From an uncultured Flavobacteriales bacterium (GTDB taxonomy: Bacteria > Bacteroidota > Bacteroidia > Flavobacteriales_G > Salibacteraceae), in the NCBI GenBank assembly GCA_943788775.1, contig CALSRO010000004.1, positions 126,001 through 190,000 of the forward strand: a stretch of 64,000 nt of DNA, in the 5' to 3' direction. Below the pieces are notes generated by a model. It was not told where the DNA came from and ran no database searches. It saw only the letters and a list, made by a program, of their open reading frames with translations. Both the position numbers and the translations under genes were made by a program. Positions 7,492 to 14,400 of the stretch are shown piece after piece. Every line of letters starts with the position of its first letter. Position 1 is the first letter of the stretch.

Positions 7492-9177
7492 ATGACATTC
7501 AACGCCATTCTGCGTAAAATATCGGAATACCCCAAGTTCTTTGTTGTCATATGGGTTTTGGTCAATCTGATCCAAGCTTTTTTTACCGAACTTGCGCATG
7601 ACGAAGCTTATTATTGGGTCTATTCCAATCACTTAGACATTGGATATTTTGATCATCCTCCGGCCATTGCATTCATGATTAAGCTCGGCTACATGATATT
7701 CCAAAACGAGCTGGGGGTTAGGCTACTCGCTGTTTTTGCTAGCGCAGGCACCTTGCTCCTTTGCCGCGAAATACTCGACAGAAAACACTTTGCGCTGTTA
7801 TTCCTGCTTTTTATCTCGCTGCCTGTGTTTCAAGTTTTCGGATTTATCGCAGTGCCTGATTCGTCCTTGCTGTTTTTCACCAGTCTTTTCATCCTTGCCT
7901 ACCAAAGATTTCTTGGCTCCAATGACATCAGAAACGCGCTGTTTTTGGGCTTCGCCATCGCCTTTTTGCTATACAGCAAATACCACGGGGTTTTGATCGT
8001 ATTCTTTACTGTTTTGTCCAACCCTCGCATGTTGCTTAAGAAAAATTTCTACCTCGCAACTGCTGTTTCTATTGGACTCTTTATGCCTCATGTGATCTGG
8101 CAAATCTCCCATGATTTTCCGACCATTAAGTATCATTTAATGCAGCGCTCTCCGCAGGATTACAATCCAGTGGACACGATTAACTATATCTTGGGCCAAT
8201 GGTTGATCTTTAGTCCAATAATGAGCGCCCCGCTCTTCTATTTTGCGCTGAAACGAAGGCCAAACCAACTCCTAGATCGGGCGCCCTGGTTCAACCTTAT
8301 TGGCTTTTTGGCATTTTTCTTTTTCACCACTTTCTCGACACGTGTGGAGCCCAATTGGACTTCGGCAGCAGCCATTCCCCTCATACTGTTGTCCGTTCAA
8401 AATGCGGCAGAAAAGGAAAAGTGGAACAACCTACTTTGCAAGCTCTCGCTAGTGTCAACCTTGTTGATCATCATTCTACGTGTTCATTTGGTATATCCAA
8501 TTCTGCCCAGCTCGATGAGTTTTAAAACCGAGTTTCACGGTTGGCGACAGTGGGCCAATGAGGTGAAAGAGTTCGCTCAGGGGAAACCCGTAGTGTTCGC
8601 AAACTCTTATCAAAAAGCGGCCAAGTATTCCTTTTATACGGGTGACCCCTCTTTTTCTTCTAACTCAGTTTTTTACCGAAAAACGCAATACGATCTATGG
8701 GATATGGAAGATGAATTTGTGGGAAAGGATGTTCTTTGGGTATCCAATTGGCCTCTAGAGTGGGCCGACACCATGGTGACATCTTTGGAAACCCGAAGCA
8801 TCGTGTTCATTGATAATTTTCAGAGCTATCAGAAAATAGCGATAACCATTGAGCAGAACCCTTTGAGCGTGAAGGCGGGTACAGATGTTGACCTCAACAT
8901 CATCCTTAAAAACAACTACGATCAACCCAGAAGTTTTATAGAAAATTCTGAACTCCCAGTGTCATTGTGGATAGTAGTGCTCGATGGAAATAAACTCATA
9001 GACATGCATCGTGCTGAGGAGTTCACTTCTCCAAAAATCGAGGACACCATTCAAATCCAAACTACATTCGAAGCCCCTATCACTAAAGGTGATTACAACA
9101 TAAGAATAGGATTACGTTCAGGGATGGGACCGCCCGCATTTAATAGCGGAATCATTTCCTTGCAGGTCACTGATTGA
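7492..9177 (+). CDS. ArnT/GT39-like integral membrane glycosyltransferase
   Basis: A 561-residue polytopic membrane protein. The first periplasmic loop holds ELAHDEAYYWVYSNHLDIGY followed by FDHPP, the acidic-pair motif of GT-C fold transferases of the ArnT / dolichyl-phosphate-mannose mannosyltransferase (GT39/GT83) group. These use polyprenyl-phosphate sugars to modify lipids or proteins on the periplasmic face. About ten hydrophobic helices fill residues 15-350. The C-terminal roughly 200 residues are soluble, with a beta-rich last part (IAITIEQNPLSVKAGTDVDL). Sugar and acceptor cannot be read from the sequence. The start at 7492 follows the upstream stop by 9 bp. Confidence 0.85.
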   Translation: MTFNAILRKISEYPKFFVVIWVLVNLIQAFFTELAHDEAYYWVYSNHLDIGYFDHPPAIAFMIKLGYMIFQNELGVRLLAVFASAGTLLLCREILDRKHFALLFLLFISLPVFQVFGFIAVPDSSLLFFTSLFILAYQRFLGSNDIRNALFLGFAIAFLLYSKYHGVLIVFFTVLSNPRMLLKKNFYLATAVSIGLFMPHVIWQISHDFPTIKYHLMQRSPQDYNPVDTINYILGQWLIFSPIMSAPLFYFALKRRPNQLLDRAPWFNLIGFLAFFFFTTFSTRVEPNWTSAAAIPLILLSVQNAAEKEKWNNLLCKLSLVSTLLIIILRVHLVYPILPSSMSFKTEFHGWRQWANEVKEFAQGKPVVFANSYQKAAKYSFYTGDPSFSSNSVFYRKTQYDLWDMEDEFVGKDVLWVSNWPLEWADTMVTSLETRSIVFIDNFQSYQKIAITIEQNPLSVKAGTDVDLNIILKNNYDQPRSFIENSELPVSLWIVVLDGNKLIDMHRAEEFTSPKIEDTIQIQTTFEAPITKGDYNIRIGLRSGMGPPAFNSGIISLQVTD

Positions 9178-9215
9178 TTTTAGAAGATTTTCCAATAAAT
9201 GCCCAATTTTGTCGA

Positions 9216-9566
9216 ATGAAAGGATTGAAACATCTCTTGATCTTGTTATTTGTTTTTGGCAGTTTGAGCGTGATGGCTCAGTCCGGCAGCAAGGAAACCA
9301 TCTCGATCAAAACCAACATTTACTGTGATCACTGTAAGCAATGCGAAAGCTGTGGACCTAGAATCTATGCTCAGTTAATGGATGTGGCAGGCATTCGCAA
9401 GGTGAAAATCGATGACGAATCTTCTACCATCGAGGTAACCTACAACGGCACCAAAATTCAACCCGATGCGATTCGCGATGCCATCAATGCCGCAGGTTTT
9501 GATGCCGATGACAAGATGGCTCCAGCAGAGTCTGTTGCCAAGTTGGATGGGTGTTGTAAGAAGTAA
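9216..9566 (+). CDS. Exported heavy-metal-associated (HMA) domain protein
   Basis: A 116-residue protein with a signal peptide (MKGLKHLLILLFVFGSLSVM, then AQ) and one HMA fold. The metal loop is unusual: IYCDHCKQCESCGPRI has four cysteines at CxxC spacing in series, where the common HMA motif has a single CxxC. The remaining ferredoxin-like pattern (VAGIRKVKIDDESSTIEVTY, then IRDAINAAGFDAD) is standard. The protein ends with CCKK. It probably binds a soft metal such as copper in the periplasm. I chose the ATG at 9216 because it starts the signal peptide; an upstream in-frame start at 9174 would add a non-signal extension. It follows the glycosyltransferase by 38 bp. Confidence 0.85.
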   Translation: MKGLKHLLILLFVFGSLSVMAQSGSKETISIKTNIYCDHCKQCESCGPRIYAQLMDVAGIRKVKIDDESSTIEVTYNGTKIQPDAIRDAINAAGFDADDKMAPAESVAKLDGCCKK

Positions 9567-9592
9567 GGTGTGAGAATCCGACTCGCGGTCAA

Positions 9593-9970
9593 TCAGTATC
9601 CAGCTATCTTTTCTAGGAGGAAGTATTTGAATAACTCATCTCCATCCTTGTCTATTACGACATTCCTCGACAACCATTGAACTTTCTCCAAATGGTTTAG
9701 CGCATCAATCGTATTATCGAATACTAGTTCATGGTTTGCTTCCTCGTCCCATAGCGCTTCTTTTCGCAGTTCTACCGATTTTTCACTATTTCCAAAGTCA
9801 AAACTCACTTTGGCTTTATCGCCTTTCTCAGTGACATACATCTCAGCGTAAACCACTCCGGTGCTGAATTGACTTGCGTCAAATTCATCGTTGTCAAAGC
9901 TTGCGCCTTCCGTTTGAGACAAGCCAATGAATGGAAATAGAATAAGGGCGATTTGTAATATTAGTTTCAT
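9593..9970 (-). CDS. Hypothetical exported protein
   Basis: A 125-residue protein with a clear signal peptide (MKLILQIALILFPFIGLSQ) and an acidic mature part with alternating short hydrophobic stretches. I do not recognise the family. The ATG at 9970 starts the signal peptide; an in-frame TTG 21 bp upstream is less likely. It is convergent with the HMA gene (26 bp apart). It lies just downstream of a strong palindromic terminator that ends the fibre gene, so it probably has its own promoter or depends on read-through. Confidence 0.7.
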   Translation of the reverse strand: MKLILQIALILFPFIGLSQTEGASFDNDEFDASQFSTGVVYAEMYVTEKGDKAKVSFDFGNSEKSVELRKEALWDEEANHELVFDNTIDALNHLEKVQWLSRNVVIDKDGDELFKYFLLEKIAGY

Positions 9971-9994
9971 GAATCGAATTTTTTTGGACAAAGA

Positions 9995-10024
9995 AAACCC
10001 GCAGCTATATATAGCTGCGGGTTT
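9995..10024 (-). terminator. Intrinsic terminator (15-bp perfect palindrome)
   Basis: AAACCCGCAGCTATA is followed directly by its exact reverse complement, giving a 30-bp perfect palindrome 20 bp past the stop of the fibre gene. Read on the minus strand it is followed by TTTTCTTTG. It is therefore a good rho-independent terminator for the 11.6-kb to 10-kb minus-strand pair. Confidence 0.8.
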
Positions 10025-10044
10025 CTACATGATTTTTGAATTGA

Positions 10045-11655
10045 TTAGTTCAGCTTAACTCCAGAAAAAGAAGTTGTGGCCTCTCCAGTGTGACCCTGCC
10101 CATACATGGTGATTGTGCTACCAATATGTCTTATAAATACGGATTGATTAGCCCCTAGTGTCACCGTCCACACAAAAGTTGCCTGCATTGGTGCTCCTCC
10201 TGTGATGGTTCTATATCTATTTCTTCTCAAAATAGTACCACCTGAATATAACGTTGGAATAACCGTTGATCCATTTGCAGCATAATATGCCAGATTATAA
10301 GTAAACTGATAAACTCCAGCGGTTGGTGCTGTAAAAACTCCATTACTTGGATTATACGCTCCTGCGTTATCCACAATTTCCTGATTGCATACAATGACGG
10401 TTCCGTTTCCTATTGTCCCTGAAGCTGTTCTTGCGGCATGAAAAGCAACTCGCTGAGGAACAACCACGCTGCCTCCACCATCACTCAAAGTCAATGTATT
10501 TGTCGTGTTATTATAGGACAAGGTCTGGATTTCGTTTTCGTCATCTAAGTCACCATCGGCAGTATTGTGTGCTGCAATGGCAGTTGCATTTGTTGCAATA
10601 TCTGTTGCATTGTCTGAGATATTACTCGCGTTGGTCGCAATATCTGTTGCGTTATCAGAAATGTCTGAAGCATTCGTAGCGATATCGGTGGCGTTAGTGG
10701 CAATGTCAGTTGCGTTAGTAGCTATATCTGTTGCATTGTCTGAGATGTCAGATGCATTGGTAGCGATGTCGGTCGCGTTATCCGAAATATCCGAAGCATT
10801 GGTGGCAATGTCTGTTGCATTATCAGCAATATCAGATGTGTTAGCAGCGATGTCCGTTGCATTATCTGAAATACCTGTTGCATTCGTTGCGATATCCGTT
10901 GCGTTATCAGAAATGTCCGTTGCGTTGGTTGCGATATCAGATGCATTATCACTAATCAAACCATGAAGCATTGCAGAGTCTGCATCCATTTCGGTATGTA
11001 TGTCAGCGATATCAGCCGATTGATCCAATGAGCTTAAATCAGCAGTGCCACCATTATTAGACAAAGCCAAATCTGTACCAGAAAGAGTCAAGGTTTGCAA
11101 CTCATTTGTACTGTCATTATCATTTAATTCTGGCATTGGCGCCTGGAAAACAATTGAATTACCGTTGCTGATGCTAATTGTATCACCGCTCTGAGATAAA
11201 AACTGAAGCTCGTTTGCCGGATCAGCATCGGCATCATCCACGGCATCGTTAACTACATCGTTTGCCAATAAAGCGTACGGTACACTTACCAACTCTGAAG
11301 TACTTACTTCGGCAAAGTTTGTTCCGCCTTGGTCATCTATTTCAACCTTAATAAAATGTGCATCGGACGCCCAATCTATAGTCGATAATGATCCCGATGC
11401 ATTCGTTCCATCTCCTATTTGAAAATTGAATAAACCAAATGCGTTCGTTGTTGGTGTGTGTTCCTCAGAATATACGGCTGTTCCAGTAGTTGAACCCTCT
11501 AATACACTGATGCGAACTCCAACGGCCTGAGAAGCCAAAGGTGTTCCGCTTGCATCACGTGCAACCGCTTGATAATTAAATTTTGAAGGCGATTGCGCCA
11601 TCGCTCCTATCGATAAAACGATTACCGATAGAATGGTGAGTAGAACTCTTTTCAT
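10045..11655 (-). CDS. Secreted fibre-like protein: heptad (N@d) coiled-coil repeats with C-terminal C1q-like domain
   Basis: A 536-residue exported protein. The signal peptide is MKRVLLTILSVIVLSIGAMA. A beta-rich N-terminal domain follows (PSKFNYQAVARDASGTPL; a common start in Bacteroidota surface proteins). Residues about 234-366 are 19 consecutive heptads alternating ISDNATD and IATNATD, with Ile at a and Asn at d. This is the N@d pattern of trimeric coiled coils known from trimeric autotransporter stalks. The last 130 residues (VAFHAARTASGTIGNG ... GEATTSFSGVKLN) resemble a C1q/TNF-like jelly roll, also a trimer-forming fold. A homotrimeric surface stalk with a globular head is inferred. 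There is no T9SS tail of its own. The gene follows a small T9SS protein by 20 bp, so they likely form one operon. Ligand and anchoring are unknown. Confidence 0.85.
   Translation of the reverse strand: MKRVLLTILSVIVLSIGAMAQSPSKFNYQAVARDASGTPLASQAVGVRISVLEGSTTGTAVYSEEHTPTTNAFGLFNFQIGDGTNASGSLSTIDWASDAHFIKVEIDDQGGTNFAEVSTSELVSVPYALLANDVVNDAVDDADADPANELQFLSQSGDTISISNGNSIVFQAPMPELNDNDSTNELQTLTLSGTDLALSNNGGTADLSSLDQSADIADIHTEMDADSAMLHGLISDNASDIATNATDISDNATDIATNATGISDNATDIAANTSDIADNATDIATNASDISDNATDIATNASDISDNATDIATNATDIATNATDIATNASDISDNATDIATNASNISDNATDIATNATAIAAHNTADGDLDDENEIQTLSYNNTTNTLTLSDGGGSVVVPQRVAFHAARTASGTIGNGTVIVCNQEIVDNAGAYNPSNGVFTAPTAGVYQFTYNLAYYAANGSTVIPTLYSGGTILRRNRYRTITGGAPMQATFVWTVTLGANQSVFIRHIGSTITMYGQGHTGEATTSFSGVKLN
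10558..10956 (-). repeat. Tandem 21-bp coding repeats (19 units)
   Basis: Nineteen in-frame 21-bp units encode the ISDNATD/IATNATD heptads of the fibre protein. Units differ by silent and conservative changes (for example ATC/ATT, AAT/AAC, GCA/GCG), so the array is old or under selection against recombination. Because the units are multiples of 3, gain or loss would change stalk length without breaking the frame. The low-complexity composition also creates long spurious open frames on the plus strand. Confidence 0.9.
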
Positions 11656-11675
11656 AGTATAAGAATTGATTAGGA

Positions 11676-12137
11676 TTAGTGTGTTTTGTTAATTTGAAAT
11701 GATTGTTGAGCCTTTTGCTCTTTAATTACAAGTGTGTATATCCCTGTATTATAGTCGCTCATATCAATGTTGATGAGCGCATTTGTGACTCCGGATTTAG
11801 ACCAAACTAGTTTCCCAGCCATATTATAGAGTGTCATTTGATCAATGGTCATTTCATTGCCAATGGATACGTTTACAGATGTAGCTGTCGGATTAGGATA
11901 GATAGAAACTTCTGAAGCTATTTCTGGCTTATCAATGGAAGTTATCGTGATCGCAGGCTGCTGGTAACCTTGTGAAATAGACGAAACTTCTGAGGATTCC
12001 ACCACAACCTCGCCAACACTTTGGCTTAACTGTACGGTGCCATTGCTAGCCTCATTCCCTGCGCTGCCTGTTAATTGTTGAGCAAAACCTCCAACACCAA
12101 TGAAAAGTGCCGTAGTTAGAATGTAGATTTTTTTCAT
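11676..12137 (-). CDS. T9SS type A sorting domain-containing small surface protein
   Basis: A 153-residue secreted protein with a signal peptide (MKKIYILTTALFIGVGGFAQ). The short segment VQLSQSVGEVVVESS is a recurrent motif of small Bacteroidota proteins ending in a sorting domain. The T9SS type A C-terminal domain (VSIYPNPTATSVNVSIGNEM ... YNTGIYTLVIK) occupies the last 80 residues. It should be exported by T9SS and anchored at the cell surface. Its gene lies 20 bp upstream of the C1q-like fibre gene on the same strand, suggesting the two act together, for example as anchor and fibre. That link is inference from position. Confidence 0.85.
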   Translation of the reverse strand: MKKIYILTTALFIGVGGFAQQLTGSAGNEASNGTVQLSQSVGEVVVESSEVSSISQGYQQPAITITSIDKPEIASEVSIYPNPTATSVNVSIGNEMTIDQMTLYNMAGKLVWSKSGVTNALINIDMSDYNTGIYTLVIKEQKAQQSFQINKTH

Positions 12138-12473
12138 GAATTAATTTTAAGGGCGCAATAGTACCCATTTTGAAGCTGCTGCTGGCTAAAGTTTGGGATG
12201 AATGACCGATTGATGTTTTTCAGCCAAAGAATGTGCATAAATACAGTTTAAGAGCTGTATCCATGGCTAATATCCGATTCCAAGACTTTTCTAACTGGTT
12301 CACATCAACGACCTCTGCAATTAAGTCAGAATAAACTTTCGGTAGAATTTCAAAAAAGGAATTTCATGGCTCGTGATGTTGATGACAAACTCATCCTTAC
12401 ATAAATCACTGATTATCTGACATTTTCAATTAAAGCCTTTACCTTGTAGGAATAATATGGTTAAAAACTAGGT
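12138..12473. other. Intergenic region, no gene seen
   Basis: About 335 bases between divergent genes. I see a small hairpin (ATACAG...CTGTAT, 12241-12260) and a short direct repeat GAATTTCA near 12340-12365. A near-match to the Bacteroidota -7 box lies at about 12438-12446 (TTTACCTTG), about 30 bp before the regulator start. No open frame of conviction or RNA structure stands out. Confidence 0.4.
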
Positions 12474-13034
12474 GTGAGACTGTATATAAAATACATGGTT
12501 AGTTTGCGATGCAAAGCATTAGTGAAAGCCGAGCTGGTAAAGCTTGGGTTGCACTATGTGATCGTGGATCTGGGCATGATTGAAATTTTGGAGGATATCA
12601 CGACCGATCAGCGGATCGCGCTAAAGGCTAGCCTTGCAAAAGCTGGACTGGAGCTGATGGATGACAAAAGGAGCATTCTCATCGAAAAAATCAAAGTGGT
12701 GATCATCGAAATGATTCACTATTCGGATGAATTACCGAAGGTCAATTATTCCGATTACATCAGTGAAAAGTTAGGGTATGACTATACCTATCTGTCCAAC
12801 ATCTTTTCAGAGGTAAAGGGCAGTACCATACAACAGTTCATCATCACCCACAAGATTGAACGAGTAAAAGAGCTGCTGCTCTACGATGAACTCAACCTCA
12901 CTGAAATATCCTACAGGCTTCATTATAGTAGTGTAGCCCATTTGTCTAATCAGTTCAAAAAAGTAACCGGTCTTTCTCCAACATTTTTCAAACAATTGAA
13001 GAAAAAGCGCAAAGGCAACTTAGAGGAGCTTTGA
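12474..13034 (+). CDS. AraC-family helix-turn-helix transcriptional regulator
   Basis: A 186-residue protein. The C-terminal 100 residues show the AraC/XylS double helix-turn-helix: YISEKLGYDYTYLSNIFSEV for the first unit, then IERVKELLLYDELNLTEISY and LHYSSVAHLSNQFKKVTGLS for the second. The N-terminal 80 residues (MRLYIKYMVSLRCKALVKAE) are short and not a cupin-type sensor; they resemble the conserved N-terminus of a common small AraC subgroup of Bacteroidota. The GTG at 12474 is preferred to the ATG at 12495 because RLYIKYMVSLRC is part of that conserved N-terminus. Targets are unknown. The following small genes and cupin are candidates by position. Confidence 0.85.
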   Translation: MRLYIKYMVSLRCKALVKAELVKLGLHYVIVDLGMIEILEDITTDQRIALKASLAKAGLELMDDKRSILIEKIKVVIIEMIHYSDELPKVNYSDYISEKLGYDYTYLSNIFSEVKGSTIQQFIITHKIERVKELLLYDELNLTEISYRLHYSSVAHLSNQFKKVTGLSPTFFKQLKKKRKGNLEEL

Positions 13035-13221
13035 TAAAAATTCTTTGTGTTCAAGACCTCAAACCTAAAAATGAGACTTCGCTTCATGAATTAGAATGGG
13101 ACACCGTTCCTCAAAAAACAAGTAAAATGTGTAATCCTTAAGGGTTTAGATGTAACACAGATGATGATGTCGGTTTGCACTTTCGTTTCCAGAAGCATAC
13201 TAAGTTCTTTCAATCATAAAG

Positions 13222-13431
13222 ATGAATTCAATAAACAGTCCAAATCCATCATCAAGCGCAACCTCGAACGAGGTAAAAGAATCGGCTCAGAGCCATGCTT
13301 CAGAAAAAGTCATAGCGAAATGGCAGACCCTCTCAACCATGCTTAAAGCCTTGAGTGAAAAACCCACAGAAGAAATGAAGGAGCTTGCTGCGTCTTTGAA
13401 AAATTCGAAGTCTTACTTAACGATAAACTAA
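13222..13431 (+). CDS. Small hypothetical hydrophilic protein
   Basis: A 69-residue frame with ATG at 13222, Ser/Asn-rich at the start and a helical, charged second half (ASEKVIAKWQTLSTMLKALS). No signal peptide or membrane segment, and no recognised family. Support is modest. It begins 187 bp after the AraC-type gene and ends 8 bp before another small frame, which gives an operon-like spacing. A competing frame at 13161-13346 overlaps it and looks less protein-like. Confidence 0.45.
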   Translation: MNSINSPNPSSSATSNEVKESAQSHASEKVIAKWQTLSTMLKALSEKPTEEMKELAASLKNSKSYLTIN

Positions 13432-13439
13432 AAGAACAC

Positions 13440-13619
13440 ATGGAAACATTCATATACAGCTCGGTCGTCATGGCTCTTATCATTTCATCAAGTCTAATTG
13501 CCAATTATCTGGGTGGAGTCAAAAGAAACCGAAATCATGGCAAAATGAAAAGCAAAGGCGCTGGAACTATCCCAGCCTTAAAGCATACTCAGCACCACTA
13601 TTCAAATCGAATCAATTGA
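13440..13619 (+). CDS. Small membrane protein
   Basis: A 59-residue frame starting METFIYSSVVMALIISSSLI. One membrane helix covers about residues 5-25 and is followed by a basic tail (GGVKRNRNHGKMKSKGAG). The ATG at 13440 lies 8 bp after the preceding small gene and the stop is 58 bp before the cupin gene, consistent with a three-gene unit. No family recognised. Short length means it could be a chance frame, but helix plus positive tail is typical of real small membrane proteins. Confidence 0.4.
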   Translation: METFIYSSVVMALIISSSLIANYLGGVKRNRNHGKMKSKGAGTIPALKHTQHHYSNRIN

Positions 13620-13677
13620 TCACGGCTGGGGCGGCAACGTTTATTCATATGAAAACCCCGAATTAACAACCTTTACA

Positions 13678-14025
13678 ATGGAAAATCCCGAATTAGAAAA
13701 AGCCAAGACATTCATCATCGTAGAGTTAATTGAGTATGTACCAAACTCCGTTGTCATCAAGACAATCATTAAAAAAACGACTGGAAACGTAAGCGCGGTC
13801 TCTTTTGATTCTGGCGAAGCGCTTACTGAGAGAACAGCTGCCTTCGACACATTTGTACAAGTTATTGATGGGAAAGCCCAAATCTTAATTGACGGAGAAT
13901 CACACTTCCTAGATACTGGTCAATCCATCATCATTCCAGCGCACTCGAGCAACACGATCAAAGCCAATGTCCGGTTCAAAATGTTAAGTACCATCATTAA
14001 AAGCGGCTACGAAGAACTTGTTTGA
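13678..14025 (+). CDS. Cupin-domain protein
   Basis: A 115-residue single-domain cupin. The beta-barrel pattern is visible: VSFDSGEALTERTAAFDTFV and VIDGKAQILIDGESHFLDTG, then QSIIIPAHSSNTIKANVRFK. The usual first-motif histidines are replaced (SFDSGEALTERTAAFDT), while one His remains in the second motif (PAHSS). Metal binding is therefore doubtful. The family includes small stress-related and sensing proteins. Specific function is unknown. It starts with ATG at 13678 and is followed by a hairpin terminator at 14102-14146. Confidence 0.75.
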   Translation: MENPELEKAKTFIIVELIEYVPNSVVIKTIIKKTTGNVSAVSFDSGEALTERTAAFDTFVQVIDGKAQILIDGESHFLDTGQSIIIPAHSSNTIKANVRFKMLSTIIKSGYEELV

Positions 14026-14101
14026 ATGAGGTCAAGTTGATACTGGCTTAGGCTAGGATTATTTGCCTGCAGTTATCCATTCCACCAGTTGGCGGAATGG
14101 C

Positions 14102-14146
14102 CCAGACTCCAATCCATGCGCTGCTTTGCAGCTTCTGGTCTTTTTT
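14102..14146 (+). terminator. Probable intrinsic terminator of the cupin transcript
   Basis: An outer stem CCAGA/TCTGG encloses a strong inner hairpin GCTGC-TTT-GCAGC and is followed after TC by a run of six T. It lies about 80 bp after the cupin stop. Confidence 0.5.
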
Positions 14147-14184
14147 ATTTACCCCTCCGCTCAAGCAAGCTTGGCATTTTTTAC

Positions 14185-14203
14185 GGGATTACTTCGTGAT
14201 CCC
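14185..14203. repeat. Short perfect hairpin
   Basis: GGGATTAC-TTC-GTGATCCC folds into an 8-bp stem (one G-T pair) with a three-base loop. It has no T-run on either strand, and its role is unknown. It lies between the cupin terminator and the tRNA terminator. Confidence 0.5.
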
Positions 14204-14225
14204 TTGGTGGTGGTGGTGCAGTTCA

Positions 14226-14257
14226 AAAATCCCACCGCTCTTCGTGCGTGGGATTTT
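14226..14257 (-). terminator. Terminator of tRNA-Ser
   Basis: A 10-bp perfect stem AAAATCCCAC / GTGGGATTTT with the loop extended by CGC/GCG-like pairing lies 6 nt past the 3' end of tRNA-Ser on the minus strand. The U-run is formed by the stem's distal arm and the next base. Confidence 0.7.
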
Positions 14258-14263
14258 CTGCTG

Positions 14264-14348
14264 CGGAGAGAGAGGGATTCGAACCCTCGTTACGTTTCCG
14301 TAAACACGCTTTCCAAGCGTGCGCGTTCAGCCACTCTGCCACCTCTCC
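14264..14348 (-). tRNA. tRNA-Ser (anticodon GGA)
   Basis: Read on the minus strand it begins GGAGAGGTGGCAGAGTGGCT. Acceptor GGAGAGG pairs with TCTCTCC (one G-T) and the discriminator is G. The anticodon stem-loop is ACGCTTGGAAAGCGT with anticodon GGA (reads UCC/UCU). A long class II variable arm follows, as expected for serine, then the T-arm GAGGGTTCGAATCCCTC. CCA is not encoded. Length is 85 nt. It lies 52 bp after the stop of the GT4 gene on the same strand. Confidence 0.95.
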
Positions 14349-14400
14349 GTATAATGATTTTTTGCTGGCTGCGAATGTATATAATCAGAACTTGGATTTT

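Noticed and set aside
10558-10956. Regular repeats that might suggest a CRISPR array
   Set aside because: Units are 21 bp, contiguous, in frame and without spacers; they encode protein heptads.
10413-10966. Two long plus-strand frames and one minus-strand frame over the heptad repeats
   Set aside because: They are byproducts of the 21-bp repeats. Their products are low-complexity and the real frame has a signal peptide and a recognisable C-terminal domain.
13161-13346. 61-codon frame overlapping the 69-residue small gene
   Set aside because: Composition is Ser/Arg/Cys-rich with no features, and the alternative frame has better operon spacing.
14264-14348. tRNA as an integration site for a mobile element
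   Set aside because: No duplicated tRNA 3' end, integrase or composition change is visible nearby.
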